Both the position numbers and the translations under genes were made by a program. A stretch of 64,000 nucleotides of DNA, taken from positions 898,118 through 962,117 of the forward strand of contig UQTV01000001.1 of assembly GCA_900544095.1 (NCBI GenBank), given 5' to 3'. Shown here piece by piece: positions 35,377-44,845 of this stretch. Position 1 is the stretch's first letter; every line of letters starts with the position of its first letter. This DNA is from an uncultured Collinsella sp. GTDB lineage: Bacteria; Actinomycetota; Coriobacteriia; Coriobacteriales; Coriobacteriaceae. A model generated the notes under the pieces. The model saw only the letters and a list, made by a program, of their open reading frames with translations, made no database searches and had not been told where the DNA came from.

Positions 35377-36294
35377 CTAGGAAATACGGCCGATGCCTTC
35401 GCCCTCCTTGGGGCTTGTCGCGCATGGCAACTTGACCGCGCCGTCAATCAGTCGCTCGGCCTGCGCCACATAGCTCTCGCGCGCCACGGTTGAGACCGTC
35501 CCGTCGCGCAGATACGCAAGCAACGACTCGATCATCAGCTTGTCGAGCAGGTCGTATCCCTTGGCCTGAGCGTAGTTAAGGGTGTAGCGGTCCCGAAGCC
35601 TCTGTACCTTGGTTGCCAAATCGGTTTCCATCTTTTCCTCCCTGTAATAAAAGTTCTGCCGATTGTCCGAAAGCGCCTCAAACGGGCGTTTGACACATAG
35701 CTCGAAGTTGAAACGCGAACTCGCATCGAATACGCGTTGCTGAATCACGCGGTAACGTTCGAAAAACATGACGGCATCGTCTTCGTCCGCCGTAAATCCA
35801 TGCGATCCATCGCGATGCACGTGGTCGCTGGGTCTTTTGTAGTCGATGCTTCGCACAAAGCGAGACGGAATGCGTCCCCCTTTTTCGGACGAGTACTTCA
35901 TACCTGTCGAAACCTGCTCAAACATGAGCACGCCGCTCGATTTAAAGCGCGGATTGCTTCCGTGCCGAAACAGGCTAATTAAGATGGCCATGCAGCGCAT
36001 ACAGTTATCGCGCTGGGGAAAGTACAGCGACAGCAAAGCGAGCGCCGCCGCGGCCAAAAGCTCGCGAGCCTCGTGCACATCGTCTCGATACTGCTCGGGC
36101 ACCAGCCCGGGAATATCGGGTGAATGCTTTTCCAGTACGCCAACAAGCGCCTTAGCGAGGCGTTCAACGTTCTCCTCACCGCAGTACGGATACGGAAACG
36201 GCTTCTCTGCCTTCACGTTCTTTTCGCACATGCCACGGAGGTCTTCGTCGAGCGTGTTGAGGAATACCTCATAAATGTTGTCTTCGTTCTTCAT
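35377..36294 (-). CDS. Hypothetical protein, first gene of cassette 2 operon
   Basis: 305 residues, ATG behind AGGAAG, 38 bases upstream of the VirD4-like gene. It is mostly helical, with no membrane segment and no recognised motif (a CMRC pair is at about 99-102). As first gene of the operon divergent from 36585-38024, it takes the position that a membrane protein has in cassette 1, but the two do not look alike. Confidence 0.6.
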   Translation of the reverse strand: MKNEDNIYEVFLNTLDEDLRGMCEKNVKAEKPFPYPYCGEENVERLAKALVGVLEKHSPDIPGLVPEQYRDDVHEARELLAAAALALLSLYFPQRDNCMRCMAILISLFRHGSNPRFKSSGVLMFEQVSTGMKYSSEKGGRIPSRFVRSIDYKRPSDHVHRDGSHGFTADEDDAVMFFERYRVIQQRVFDASSRFNFELCVKRPFEALSDNRQNFYYREEKMETDLATKVQRLRDRYTLNYAQAKGYDLLDKLMIESLLAYLRDGTVSTVARESYVAQAERLIDGAVKLPCATSPKEGEGIGRIS

Positions 36295-36584
36295 GGATGC
36301 TTCTTCCTGTCCAGTTGCAAATGTTTGTCGGTAAGTTTGTTCTAAGTTTTAGAATGTTCTGAGGCATAGGTAGTAGTTATTGACCTAACCTGCTGCTTCG
36401 TAAGTGAAATTGCCCTGCTCGATAGCGCAGTTTGCCTAAAGGCTGTATAGCGGTTGTATCAAGCAGTTAATATTGAGTTGGTTTTGGATTGCTTCGAGGA
36501 TAGCACAGTGCGCTGTTCTCGTCATTAGAAATTATCAAATTATTCTGCTAATATATAACCCACTGAGAAGAAAGGGCTCTATAC

Positions 36585-38024
36585 ATGCGTGAAACTACAT
36601 CATCATTGCCACGCCTCACCGCCGCCGCCCTCTCGCGCGCGCTTAACCTGGAACAAGGCAGTCGCCTGCTCACTGTCCGTCTGCCTGGCGCTGTGGATGC
36701 CGAAGATCTCGCTAAGTGCTTTACCCTAAACGGTAACGGCGTGCCCGATATTTGTGAGCTTGAACCCGGCAAGCAGAATGCAAGCGATGATGATGCAGCG
36801 CCGGTGTTTGTCGATGCATCAAACTACTACCGCGCAAATAAGCACGATATCGAAAAAGACAGTGCCGCGCTCATCGATTATTTGGAGCCTGGCTACCTTG
36901 ATTTTTGCGACTGGGGTCCTTTTATTTGGTGCCTGTATGCTCTCGCCCTTTCGGGCCGCACTCGAGCAGCCGTGGTACTTCCCGCCGATTTACTTGATAA
37001 AGCTGAACAAGCACGCACGATTTTGATACGCGAAGGGCTCATCGAGAGCGTCGTTTATTTGCCACTTTCCGAGCCCAGGCCCTACATGACAAGCGCGCTC
37101 CTCATACTGTCTTCAGGAAATCGCAGCGTTGCATTTCGCAGCGCAATTGAGCCCGGACCGCGTTTTCAATATGTGACTAAAACATCGTATTACTCTGATA
37201 TCACCTTTTCTATCTCTCCTGACTGGGCCCGCATTGATACCAATACGCCAAGATCGACGCCAATCGAAACGTCCACTTTTGCCACGCGCGAGCTGCTCCA
37301 ACACCACGCCGCTCTCTCAAAAGGCAAAATCAGCCTCATCGCCATCACCCGAAACTACAGCGCCACACTCGGTGACTCTTTTACGCGAGTCGCGCCATTC
37401 ATGCCCCGCGAGAGCACGACATCGAACGACATTGACGCAGTCGAGGTGCGCCGAATCTCATCTCAAGATTTTCAGGACGGCAATCTTCTGCCCGTAGATG
37501 CTTCAGATAATCAAAATAGCTCGGATTCTAAATTCGTAAAGGTGGACCCCAGCGTTCTCGATCGTTATGAGCTCCGCGCTGGAGATATCGTCATGCCGCG
37601 CATGCTGGGTCGCTACGGCGCGTCCAACCTGCTCGTCGTCAGCTCCGATGACGCTAAGCAGCATCTGGTTGCTTCGCATAACACCACCGTCATTCGCCCG
37701 TCATTCCAAACGATGACCGAAGATGAACGCGTAGTGTTTTCGGAGATAATTGTTGGATACCTTACCGAAGGCCACGGGGCGCAGCTGATTCAAGCATTAA
37801 CTGAAGCAGCCAGCATCCGCGCCATCCGTCCTAGCGACCTGTTTGAGATCGAAGTCCCGCCGGCGCTCGACCCGCGCACACGCGAGTATAGCGAATCCAT
37901 CAACCGCTTTGCCGAGGTCGTAAGGACAAAGAAACAAGCCGAGGCCGCTGTCGCCCAAGCCCTGCGCGACCTCGAAGGCGCAAAAAAGGCCGTCACCCAG
38001 GTGGTCGACCAGACCTGCGAATAG
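36585..38024 (+). CDS. Degenerate N6-methylase/specificity-like protein (HsdM-HsdS-like), cassette 2
   Basis: 479 residues, ATG eight bases after AAAGGG. The N-terminal half keeps the HsdM-like order (WGPFIWCLYALALSG, AVVLPADLL, IREGLIESVVYLP, TSALLILSSG) but has no NPPY/F and no DPxxGxG motif. The C-terminal half resembles a specificity subunit: RYELRAGDIVMPRMLGRYG, LVASHNTTVIRPS, RPSDLFEIEVPP and a helical tail. It therefore may recognise DNA or another ligand without methylating. It is divergent from the VirD4/ClpP operon, as 14076-15662 is from the ClpX-like operon, and ends in a strong terminator. Confidence 0.65.
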   Translation: MRETTSSLPRLTAAALSRALNLEQGSRLLTVRLPGAVDAEDLAKCFTLNGNGVPDICELEPGKQNASDDDAAPVFVDASNYYRANKHDIEKDSAALIDYLEPGYLDFCDWGPFIWCLYALALSGRTRAAVVLPADLLDKAEQARTILIREGLIESVVYLPLSEPRPYMTSALLILSSGNRSVAFRSAIEPGPRFQYVTKTSYYSDITFSISPDWARIDTNTPRSTPIETSTFATRELLQHHAALSKGKISLIAITRNYSATLGDSFTRVAPFMPRESTTSNDIDAVEVRRISSQDFQDGNLLPVDASDNQNSSDSKFVKVDPSVLDRYELRAGDIVMPRMLGRYGASNLLVVSSDDAKQHLVASHNTTVIRPSFQTMTEDERVVFSEIIVGYLTEGHGAQLIQALTEAASIRAIRPSDLFEIEVPPALDPRTREYSESINRFAEVVRTKKQAEAAVAQALRDLEGAKKAVTQVVDQTCE

Positions 38025-38045
38025 CGCATAGGCAGTAGAAACGTC

Positions 38046-38084
38046 TTAAGCCGGCGACAGGAACTAATTCTGCCGCCGGCTTAA
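38046..38084. terminator. Bidirectional terminator hairpin
   Basis: TTAAGCCGGCG and CGCCGGCTTAA form the stem, extended by CAG/CTG after one mismatch, with a 9-base loop. It lies between the convergent stops at 38024 and 38094. Confidence 0.75.
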
Positions 38085-38093
38085 CTATCTAGC

Positions 38094-38981
38094 CTATTCC
38101 CATCCCGTGGTCTGAGGATTCCATTTGCGCACATTCGCCGAATGATTAAAGCACGGTGTATACAACCGATTGACAACCTCTTCTGCCCCAGCAATGTTCC
38201 CCGCGAGATCAAGTACCCCCGCCTGCCTCGCCATCTTTACGTACTGTGCAGAACCATTTTGTTTCCACCAGAGAGGCGCCACGAACTCTTCCGGCATTGC
38301 CACTTTGCGGGCAGACGCTTCTTTCTCGACCCTCTCGACAAGCGTAGCCCCATCGACGAAGCAAGTTTTCGCGTACACCAAGATGTCGACTATATCCTTG
38401 ATTCGCGATGAAGCACAGCCCTCATGCATCTCTATCATTGCGAGCAATTTATCTGCAAGGGCACTCTCCACTCGGCATACTCGATAGTCGCAGACTGGGA
38501 GCCCCTCGATATTCAGACGATCGATCGGCGCAAGAACCTCAGGCTCAAGTCCCCGCACTTCATCAATTACCAAGTCAATTGAAATTGGCTGTAGCTTCTT
38601 GGTTCCCATAAAGGGGGTGAACCACACCTTCGCACCGCACCGATACTCATCTTCTTCTTTGATTTGCTCTGCACGATCAAAGACGAACGAAACGAAATCC
38701 TCCAGATCAATCGAAGCAGCCTGCACCAGATCGACAATAGCCTCTTCGAGACTCTCCTCTTGAGCAACCAAGTCAATATCTCTTGTGACACGTGCATCGA
38801 GTGTTCGCGCCAGGACGCTTTGACCGCCCTTGAGCACAAAGCTGCCGTCATCTTCTGAAAAAACGCGACATAGGAAGCGATGAAAGTAGAAACCGACGAT
38901 TGCCCGATTAGTATCCATTGGTGATTCTCTTGCGGCATTCCTAACAGCCATCTCCAATGCGGCAGGCGTTTTGTACTTCAC
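38094..38981 (-). CDS. abiEii: AbiEii-type nucleotidyltransferase toxin
   Basis: The GTG at 38981 is preferred because GGAGG lies five bases upstream; the ATG at 38984 would be only two bases from it. 295 residues. LKGGQSVLARTL and RVTRDIDLV (about 47-72) form the nucleotidyltransferase core, with a second Asp in ISIDLVIDE and LADKLLAMIEM...RIKDIVDI following. AbiEii toxins are GTP-dependent nucleotidyltransferases that arrest growth during phage infection. It lies 18 bases downstream of its antitoxin gene. Confidence 0.9.
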   Translation of the reverse strand: MKYKTPAALEMAVRNAARESPMDTNRAIVGFYFHRFLCRVFSEDDGSFVLKGGQSVLARTLDARVTRDIDLVAQEESLEEAIVDLVQAASIDLEDFVSFVFDRAEQIKEEDEYRCGAKVWFTPFMGTKKLQPISIDLVIDEVRGLEPEVLAPIDRLNIEGLPVCDYRVCRVESALADKLLAMIEMHEGCASSRIKDIVDILVYAKTCFVDGATLVERVEKEASARKVAMPEEFVAPLWWKQNGSAQYVKMARQAGVLDLAGNIAGAEEVVNRLYTPCFNHSANVRKWNPQTTGWE

Positions 38982-38999
38982 CATGTCCTCCGTTTCGCA

Positions 39000-39623
39000 T
39001 TACCCGTTCAGTACCATCAGCAAAGGCGTCATCAGCTCGCGTCGTTTGGCGGTTTTAGAGTTCTCCTTTACGAGGGCTTTCAGCCGCTGTGTATCGAGCC
39101 CACGCCCAAGCGCGTCGTGATAGGCATCGATGATTAATGAGGGGTCCTCGCCATCGAGGCAAAGGTCGACAAGCGTGCGCTCGGGCTTGGTTACCGGCAG
39201 GCCGTCGAGCCAAACGATATCCTGTTCAGCAATTTCACGCTTTGCAAAAGAAAGGGATTCGTTTCTTGTATTGATGCGCATGGGTGCGGTCATTCTGTAG
39301 GGAGACAGATAGAAATCGCCCATTTGCTGTAGGTTCGCCGCAGTCGTACCGCTCACGGCAATGCCATCCCACTGGCGCTTTCTCTCCCACGCGCAAAGGG
39401 AAGAATTGGTGAGCTTCCAAAAAGCGTTGAGCTCGTCGGTGTCTCGGCACTGTGTTCCAGCCATCCGGTAGGCGCCGTGGCATATCCGTTCAAGACGCCC
39501 CGCACGGCATGAGTGTGCCAGCGCATCTCGAGAGATGTCCATGCGAGCCGCCTGGGCTGTGGTGAACACGCCCTCGCTCTCGGAAAGCTCGCTTATCGCC
39601 GTTATGTTGCTAAAGTACTTCAT
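39000..39623 (-). CDS. abiEi: AbiEi-type antitoxin/repressor
   Basis: 207 residues from the ATG at 39623. An N-terminal helix-turn-helix (VFTTAQAARMDISRDALAHSCRAGRL) is followed by LERICHGAYRM and the AbiEi C-terminal core with KPERTLVDLCLDG. AbiEi neutralises AbiEii and represses the operon. The promoter places the expected RNA start on the first base of this ATG, so translation may be leaderless; no ribosome site is visible. Confidence 0.9.
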   Translation of the reverse strand: MKYFSNITAISELSESEGVFTTAQAARMDISRDALAHSCRAGRLERICHGAYRMAGTQCRDTDELNAFWKLTNSSLCAWERKRQWDGIAVSGTTAANLQQMGDFYLSPYRMTAPMRINTRNESLSFAKREIAEQDIVWLDGLPVTKPERTLVDLCLDGEDPSLIIDAYHDALGRGLDTQRLKALVKENSKTAKRRELMTPLLMVLNG

Positions 39624-39629
39624 GCTGCA

Positions 39630-39657
39630 ATTGTAGGATATTTTCATACTTTTGCAA
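39630..39657 (-). promoter_or_regulatory. abiE promoter giving a probable leaderless transcript
   Basis: Minus strand: TTGCAA (39652-39657), 16-base spacer, TACAAT (39630-39635). Six bases then separate the -10 box from the ATG at 39623, so the start site would coincide with the start codon. Confidence 0.6.
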
Positions 39658-39742
39658 CGTGATTATTGATCCATGTAATCCGTTTGCCTTGTTTATCCCA
39701 TTTCTGACGCCGTTTTGCACCGGCACCCCATCCACCGCTATT

Positions 39743-39922
39743 GAGGTCTAATACTTTTCCGCGAAGTGAACGGCTGTTTTTGGACCCCTGAAACATCCGC
39801 ATTTTTCGGCGGCAAAATCGTGGGATTTCAGCATTGAAACCGCAGGAAGCGGCACCTCTAAAGTGTCGATGCTTCGGGGGTCCGTTTTCACTCGTTCACT
39901 TCTCGAAAAAGTATTAGACCTC
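39743..39922. repeat. 180-nt imperfect palindromic element, copy 1
   Basis: Left arm begins GAGGTCTAATACTTTT, then CGAAGTGAACG, and GGACCCC further in; the right arm is their complement. Arms of about 60 bases flank a 50-base centre. Copy 2 is at 42813-42994, with a near-identical inner part but different outer bases. In each copy the outer bases still pair. No coding content. Confidence 0.85.
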
Positions 39923-40032
39923 GCTATCAGCTGTCCCAAAGATCAGACCGCCCCTCCTTCACGCCACGCAAAACCTGCCTTTTCTGCCCCTGCCCGCCTC
40001 CGCGCCACCCAAAAACTCATCCAACATTAATC

Positions 40033-40060
40033 TTGGCTCAAGAATCGCTTAATCTATAAC
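40033..40060 (+). promoter_or_regulatory. Promoter of the DUF4342/two-component operon
   Basis: TTGGCT (40033-40038), 16-base spacer, TATAAC (40055-40060), 119 bases before the ATG at 40179. The stretch 39923-40178 holds nothing else clear. Confidence 0.5.
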
Positions 40061-40178
40061 CTGCATCATAAAGTTCGACCAAGGGCGAGGCGGCACCGCG
40101 CAACGCAGGCCGGCGAACGCAACGCTCGCGCACGGGCAGATCGCCCGGCGTCGCGCCCATCGAACGAAAGGACAGGTC

Positions 40179-40721
40179 ATGGACGACCTCGAAAAAGTTG
40201 AAACCATCCGCACCAAGTGCAACGTGAGCTACACCGACGCCAAGGCCGCGCTCGACGCCGCCGACGGCAACGTTCTGGACGCCATCATTTGGCTCGAGTC
40301 GCAGGGCAAGACCCAGACCACATCGGCGCATGCCGCCACCGAGTCCGCACCAGTCGATGAGCCCTCTGCCGAGATGGTCGCCGCGCAGGCCGCCTACGAA
40401 AAGTCGAGCGAAAAGACCGACTTCTCCAAGAAGATGGACAGCGTGTGGGAGTACCTCAAAAAGCTCTTCCGCCTGAGTCTGGACACCAAGTTTATCGCCA
40501 CGCGCCGCGATGCGATCATCCTCAACATTCCCATCCTGATCCCCATCGTCGCGCTGTTTGCCTGGGGCGCCACGATATGGCTGATGCTGATTGGCCTGTT
40601 CTTTGGCATGCGCTACCGCATCGACAGCGACGGTGATGTACCCGGCAGCATCAATAACCTGATGGATCACGCCGCCGACGCCGCAGACGGCATCAAGCAA
40701 AATCTCAACGACGACAAGTAA
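40179..40721 (+). CDS. DUF4342 protein with UBA-like N-terminus and membrane segment
   Basis: 180 residues behind AAAGGA. LEKVETIRTKCNVSYTDAKAALDAADGNVLDAIIWLE (positions 4-40, shown here as a whole domain description) is a UBA-like helical domain of DUF4342; residues about 112-140 are a membrane hairpin. It lies 18 bases upstream of a response regulator and histidine kinase and is probably cotranscribed, so it may be a membrane accessory of the signalling system. Function not established. Confidence 0.8.
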   Translation: MDDLEKVETIRTKCNVSYTDAKAALDAADGNVLDAIIWLESQGKTQTTSAHAATESAPVDEPSAEMVAAQAAYEKSSEKTDFSKKMDSVWEYLKKLFRLSLDTKFIATRRDAIILNIPILIPIVALFAWGATIWLMLIGLFFGMRYRIDSDGDVPGSINNLMDHAADAADGIKQNLNDDK

Positions 40722-40739
40722 TCGCAGACGGGGGCACGT

Positions 40740-41499
<760 letters not shown>

Positions 41500-41516
<17 letters not shown>

Positions 41517-42795
41517 CGCCGAGGCCAAGCGCGTCACCTCCATCGCCCGCGCCATCAACTGGAGCTATATGTGGCGCCGTCTGATGAGCTATGTCTGGCT
41601 CGATCTGTTGCTGATGGTGATTGCGGCGGCGATCCTCGTCTATGGATACAACCAGACGCTGCCCGACGGCGCGTTTACCGCAGGATGGATCCCCGGCGCC
41701 ACCGTTCACGACATGTCGCTGACGCCCGCGCGCGGCTGGGACCCGACCACACTCACCTATACCGTCGAGCTTGCGCGTACCACCAAGACCTTCCCCCTCG
41801 CGCAGGACCTCGTCGCACTGTGGCCCCTCTATATCGTTGTTGCAGGTTGGCAGGTCATCGGCGTGCTCAACATGCTCGGCGGTGCCCGCCGTGTGCGCCG
41901 CACCATGGCGCCGCTCAACGATCTGGCCCTGCGCGTGGACGAACTCGGCCGCATGCAGCTCTCCGGCGGCAAGATGGAAACGCTGGAGCAGGCCATCGAG
42001 CGCGCAAGCGTCGACTCGCCGAGCGTCACCACCGGCGACGCCGACCTGGCAAGCATCGAGGTCGCGCTCAACCGCCTGCTGCGCCAGATGCAAGAGGCAA
42101 AGCTGCAGCAGATGCGCTTTGTCAACGATGCGAGTCACGAGCTGCGCACGCCCATCGCGGTGATTCAGGGTTACGTGAACATGCTCGACCGCTGGGGCAA
42201 AGACGACCCGGACGTGCTGGCAGAATCCATCACCTCGCTCAAAGCCGAAAGCGAGCATATGCAGGAGCTCGTGGAGCAGCTGCTGTTTTTGGCACGCGGC
42301 GATGCCGGTCGCACCGTGCTGCGGCGCGCGAATACCAACCTGGCTGCACTGGTCGGCGAGGTTTGCGAAGAATCACAGATGATCGATGCCGGGCACACAT
42401 ATCGGCTGGCGTATGATGCCGCACTTACCGGCGACCCGCGCTGCAACGCATCGGTTGACGTGGCACTCGTGAAGCAGGCGCTGCGCGTGATCGTGCAAAA
42501 CGCCGCCAAGTATTCGGACGCAGGCACGACCGTCACGTTTGCCATAACACCCGATGCGGGCGCAGGCACGATCGACATAAGTGTTGAGGACGAGGGTATC
42601 GGCATGAACCAGGAATCCGCAGCTCACGCGTTTGAACGGTTCTACCGCGCCGACAACGCACGCGATGCCGGCGCGCAGGGCTCGGGTCTGGGGCTTGCCA
42701 TTGCCAAGTGGATCGTCGATAGCCATGGTGGTGTCATTGGCGTGACCTCAGTCGAGGGCGTCGGCAGCCGCTTTACGATTCGCCTGCCGTGGTAG
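41500..42795 (+). CDS. Membrane sensor histidine kinase
   Basis: 431 residues from the ATG at 41500, inside the end of the regulator gene. Two membrane segments (about 30-50 and 100-122) enclose an extracytoplasmic loop of about 50 residues. Then come a HAMP-like linker, the phospho-acceptor His in NDASHELRTP (near 213), and the ATPase domain with VIVQNAAKYSD (N box), DEGIGM (G1), FERFYRAD (F) and GSGLGLAIAKWIV (G2). A complete kinase; the signal is unknown. Confidence 0.95.
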
Positions 42796-42812
42796 GGGCG
42801 TCTCTCACGAAT

Positions 42813-42994
42813 CGAAGGTGAATGCTTTTCCGCGAAGTGAACGACCTATTTTGGACCCCCGAAGCATCCACACTTTTTGACGCCAAAACTGCAGGAAAAA
42901 CCTTACGAAACCGCAGGAAACGGTGCCTCCAAAGTGTCGATGCTCCAGAGGTCCGATTTCACTCGTTCACTTCATGGGAAACCATTCACCTTCG
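42813..42994. repeat. 182-nt imperfect palindromic element, copy 2
   Basis: Outer arms CGAAGGTGAATG...CATTCACCTTCG, inner arms with CGCGAAGTGAACG and GGACC, about 65 bases each. Inner sequence matches copy 1 (39743-39922). It begins 18 bases after the histidine kinase stop. Confidence 0.85.
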
Positions 42995-43029
42995 TTTTAC
43001 GGCAGCCCGTCAGTCACCCTCTCGGCATT

Positions 43030-43067
43030 AAAAATGGGGTAAGGCCACGTAGCCTTACCCCATTTTT
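43030..43067. terminator. Strong bidirectional terminator
   Basis: AAAAATGGGGTAAGGC and GCCTTACCCCATTTTT form a perfect 16-base stem with a 6-base loop, giving a T-run on both strands. It serves the kinase operon (+) and the VOC gene (-). Confidence 0.9.
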
Positions 43068-43090
43068 CGTTAGCTATGGCAGCTTGTGCG

Positions 43091-43465
43091 CTACTCGCGG
43101 CACAGGTGCACGGCGAAACCGGCAAACTCGCGCTTAAAGTACACGAGCTTGGTGCCGCCGTCGGGCAGCAGCACGCGCGACTCCTCGTTGACCTCGAGCC
43201 CGCGCTCGGCAAACCACTTCTCGGCCGCATCGATGTCGTTGACAGCAAAGCCAATGTGGCCCTTGGCGCCACGACCGTTCTGCTTCATGATCTCGACCAG
43301 CGAATCGTTAAAGTACGAAACCGGGGTCTCGATAACGGGCAGGCCCATCATCGTCGAGAACAGCTCCGCGATCTCCAGGGCGTCTGCCGGGTCAGTGGCG
43401 TTAATGCCCACATGGGCAACGCGCATGCCAAAGAGCTCTACCGGGTTGGCGTTCTGCTCACTCAT
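43091..43465 (-). CDS. VOC (glyoxalase-like) protein of the KDPG-aldolase-associated type
   Basis: 124 residues from the ATG at 43465. RVAHVGINATDPADALEIAELF, MMGLPVIETPVSYF, GHIGFAVNDID and FAVHLCRE give the two beta-alpha-beta-beta-beta modules of the vicinal oxygen chelate fold. The sequence is of the type found fused to or beside KHG/KDPG aldolases of sugar-acid catabolism. It lies 11 bases downstream of an orphan PTS IIB, so both probably serve one carbohydrate pathway. The exact reaction is unknown. Confidence 0.75.
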   Translation of the reverse strand: MSEQNANPVELFGMRVAHVGINATDPADALEIAELFSTMMGLPVIETPVSYFNDSLVEIMKQNGRGAKGHIGFAVNDIDAAEKWFAERGLEVNEESRVLLPDGGTKLVYFKREFAGFAVHLCRE

Positions 43466-43476
43466 ACAGTCAGCGC

Positions 43477-43764
43477 CTACTGAGCCATAACGTCGAGGAC
43501 GGCCTTCTCGGCAGCGACGCGGTTCATGCCGGTCATGAAGGGCACGCCACTCACGTACGGGCAGGTGAGGCCCTCGGGGGCAACGGTGGTGGCGATCAGC
43601 AGGTCGGCGCCCTCGTCGCAGTAGTCCTTGGCCTCGGAGATGGCGCACTGCACGATCTCGTACTTGCCGGCGTAACCGTTGGCGTCGAGCAAGGTGGCGA
43701 CCTTCTGGGCAACGAGCGTGGAAGTAGCAGCGCCAGCACCGCAAGCCAAAACGATCTTCTTCAT
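43477..43764 (-). CDS. PTS galactitol-type IIB subunit (orphan)
   Basis: 95 residues. KKIVLACGAGAATSTLVAQKV has the phospho-accepting Cys8 of the GatB/lactose-type IIB fold, with GADLLIATT and GVPFMTGM following. It lies behind GGGAGA. No IIA or IIC subunit of this family is next to it, so it may work with subunits encoded elsewhere or have a regulatory role. Forms a two-gene unit with the VOC gene. Confidence 0.88.
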   Translation of the reverse strand: MKKIVLACGAGAATSTLVAQKVATLLDANGYAGKYEIVQCAISEAKDYCDEGADLLIATTVAPEGLTCPYVSGVPFMTGMNRVAAEKAVLDVMAQ

Positions 43765-43927
43765 AGGTAATGTCTCCCTTCATGGTTTACTTTAGGTAAG
43801 TGTACCGCAGCGAGCGATAGCACTCGGCCTCGATGAGCTTTTATGCCAGTTTGCTTGCGCGCTGCGTATAATACATCCAGTACGTGTTGTCATACCGCTC
43901 GCTTTATGAGTGACTAAGGACCCTAAT

Positions 43928-44551
43928 ATGCCCGATTCCCGCACACTCTGGACCGCCGTCGTTATCATCTGCATCGCCGTGTCGGTGTTCTTTAGCGTCA
44001 AAAAACGCACCACGTTTAAACGCCTGCAGCAGCTTATGGCCGCTAAGCAGTGGGACGAGTTCGATCGTTTGCTCGACGGCAAACTCACCAGCATGCTGTA
44101 CCCGCGCTACAACCGCGACTACCTGCGCCTGAACTCCTATCTGCTGCGCGAGGACCACAAGCGCGCCGATGAGATGTTCGATTTGCTGCTGGGGCTCAAT
44201 CTGCCCAAGATGCAGCGCGTCGACCTGGTCATTAAGGCCTTTAACTACTACGTTGGTCAGGAGGACCGCAAAAAGTCCAAGGAATTGCTGCGCGAGATCA
44301 AAGGCTTTGAGGGCGGCCAGGCCGAGGCAGTCGCGCACGAATGCCAGCTGATGTATGACACGATGATCCTCAAGCGTCACAACGACATTCCTGAGCTGGA
44401 GCGCATGCTCGAGGATGTCGGCGACGACCCGGTCAAGCGCTGCCGCTTGGAGTACCTGCTGGCCCTGCAGTACCAGAACAAGGGCGACGAAGCCAAGTTT
44501 GCCGAGTACTTGGAAAAGTCAGGCCAGCACTCGATGGCCGTCAACGCGTAA
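43928..44551 (+). CDS. Membrane-anchored TPR-like protein
   Basis: The start at 43928 has AAGGA seven bases upstream; 207 residues. A membrane helix (about 6-24) is followed by paired helices (KQWDEFDRLLDG, REDHKRADEMFDLLL, YNKGDEAKFAEYL-like end) resembling tetratricopeptide repeats. A TATAAT box at 43867-43872 is a likely promoter. A scaffold role is possible; no function is recognised. Confidence 0.7.
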   Translation: MPDSRTLWTAVVIICIAVSVFFSVKKRTTFKRLQQLMAAKQWDEFDRLLDGKLTSMLYPRYNRDYLRLNSYLLREDHKRADEMFDLLLGLNLPKMQRVDLVIKAFNYYVGQEDRKKSKELLREIKGFEGGQAEAVAHECQLMYDTMILKRHNDIPELERMLEDVGDDPVKRCRLEYLLALQYQNKGDEAKFAEYLEKSGQHSMAVNA

Positions 44552-44582
44552 CGGACGGCTTGTGCTAGACTTCTAGTCTCAC

Positions 44583-44667
44583 GGGGGCGTGGCGGAATTG
44601 GCATACGCAGGAGACTTAAAATCTCTCGCCGCAAGGATTGTGGGTTCGAGTCCCACCGCCCCTACCA
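44583..44667 (+). tRNA. tRNA-Leu (anticodon UAA)
   Basis: 85 bases with an encoded CCA end. Acceptor GGGGGCG pairs with CGCCCCT (first pair G-U), anticodon loop CTTAAAA between GGAGA and TCTCT gives UAA, a long variable arm is present and the T-arm has GGGTTCGAGTCCC. The long variable arm confirms leucine. Confidence 0.97.
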
Positions 44668-44677
44668 TGTAGTGCTT

Positions 44678-44717
44678 ACGAGCCCGTGTCCCCCAGGGAT
44701 GCGGGCTCGTTTCTTTT
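44678..44717 (+). terminator. tRNA-Leu terminator
   Basis: ACGAGCCCG and CGGGCTCGT form the stem, followed by TTCTTTT, ten bases after the tRNA end. Confidence 0.85.
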
Positions 44718-44845
44718 GGATGCCGGTGGGACTCGAACCCGCGAGGGGGCGAGCGTTAAGCGGACGCGCAGCGTCCGTAGCGAGCCGGCGAGGGCGCCGA
44801 CAGGCGGCCGAAGCCGGTGCGTATTTGCGCAGCAAATGCGCGGAC
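44718..44845. other. Mosaic hairpin-rich segment with an inverted T-arm-like piece
   Basis: Between the two tRNA tails. GTGGGACTCGAACCCG (44728 onward) is the reverse complement of a tRNA T-arm; then hairpins GCGGACGCGCAGCGTCCG and GCATTTGC-type (CGTATTTGCGCAGCAAATGCG). No gene. Confidence 0.5.

Noticed and set aside
33884..35380. 498-codon plus-strand frame over the VirD4-like gene
   Set aside because: No recognisable domain and fully opposite a conserved ATPase.
32242..38024. Integrative conjugative element
   Set aside because: The VirD4-like protein lacks its membrane part, and no relaxase, VirB4, integrase or other secretion genes are in the window.
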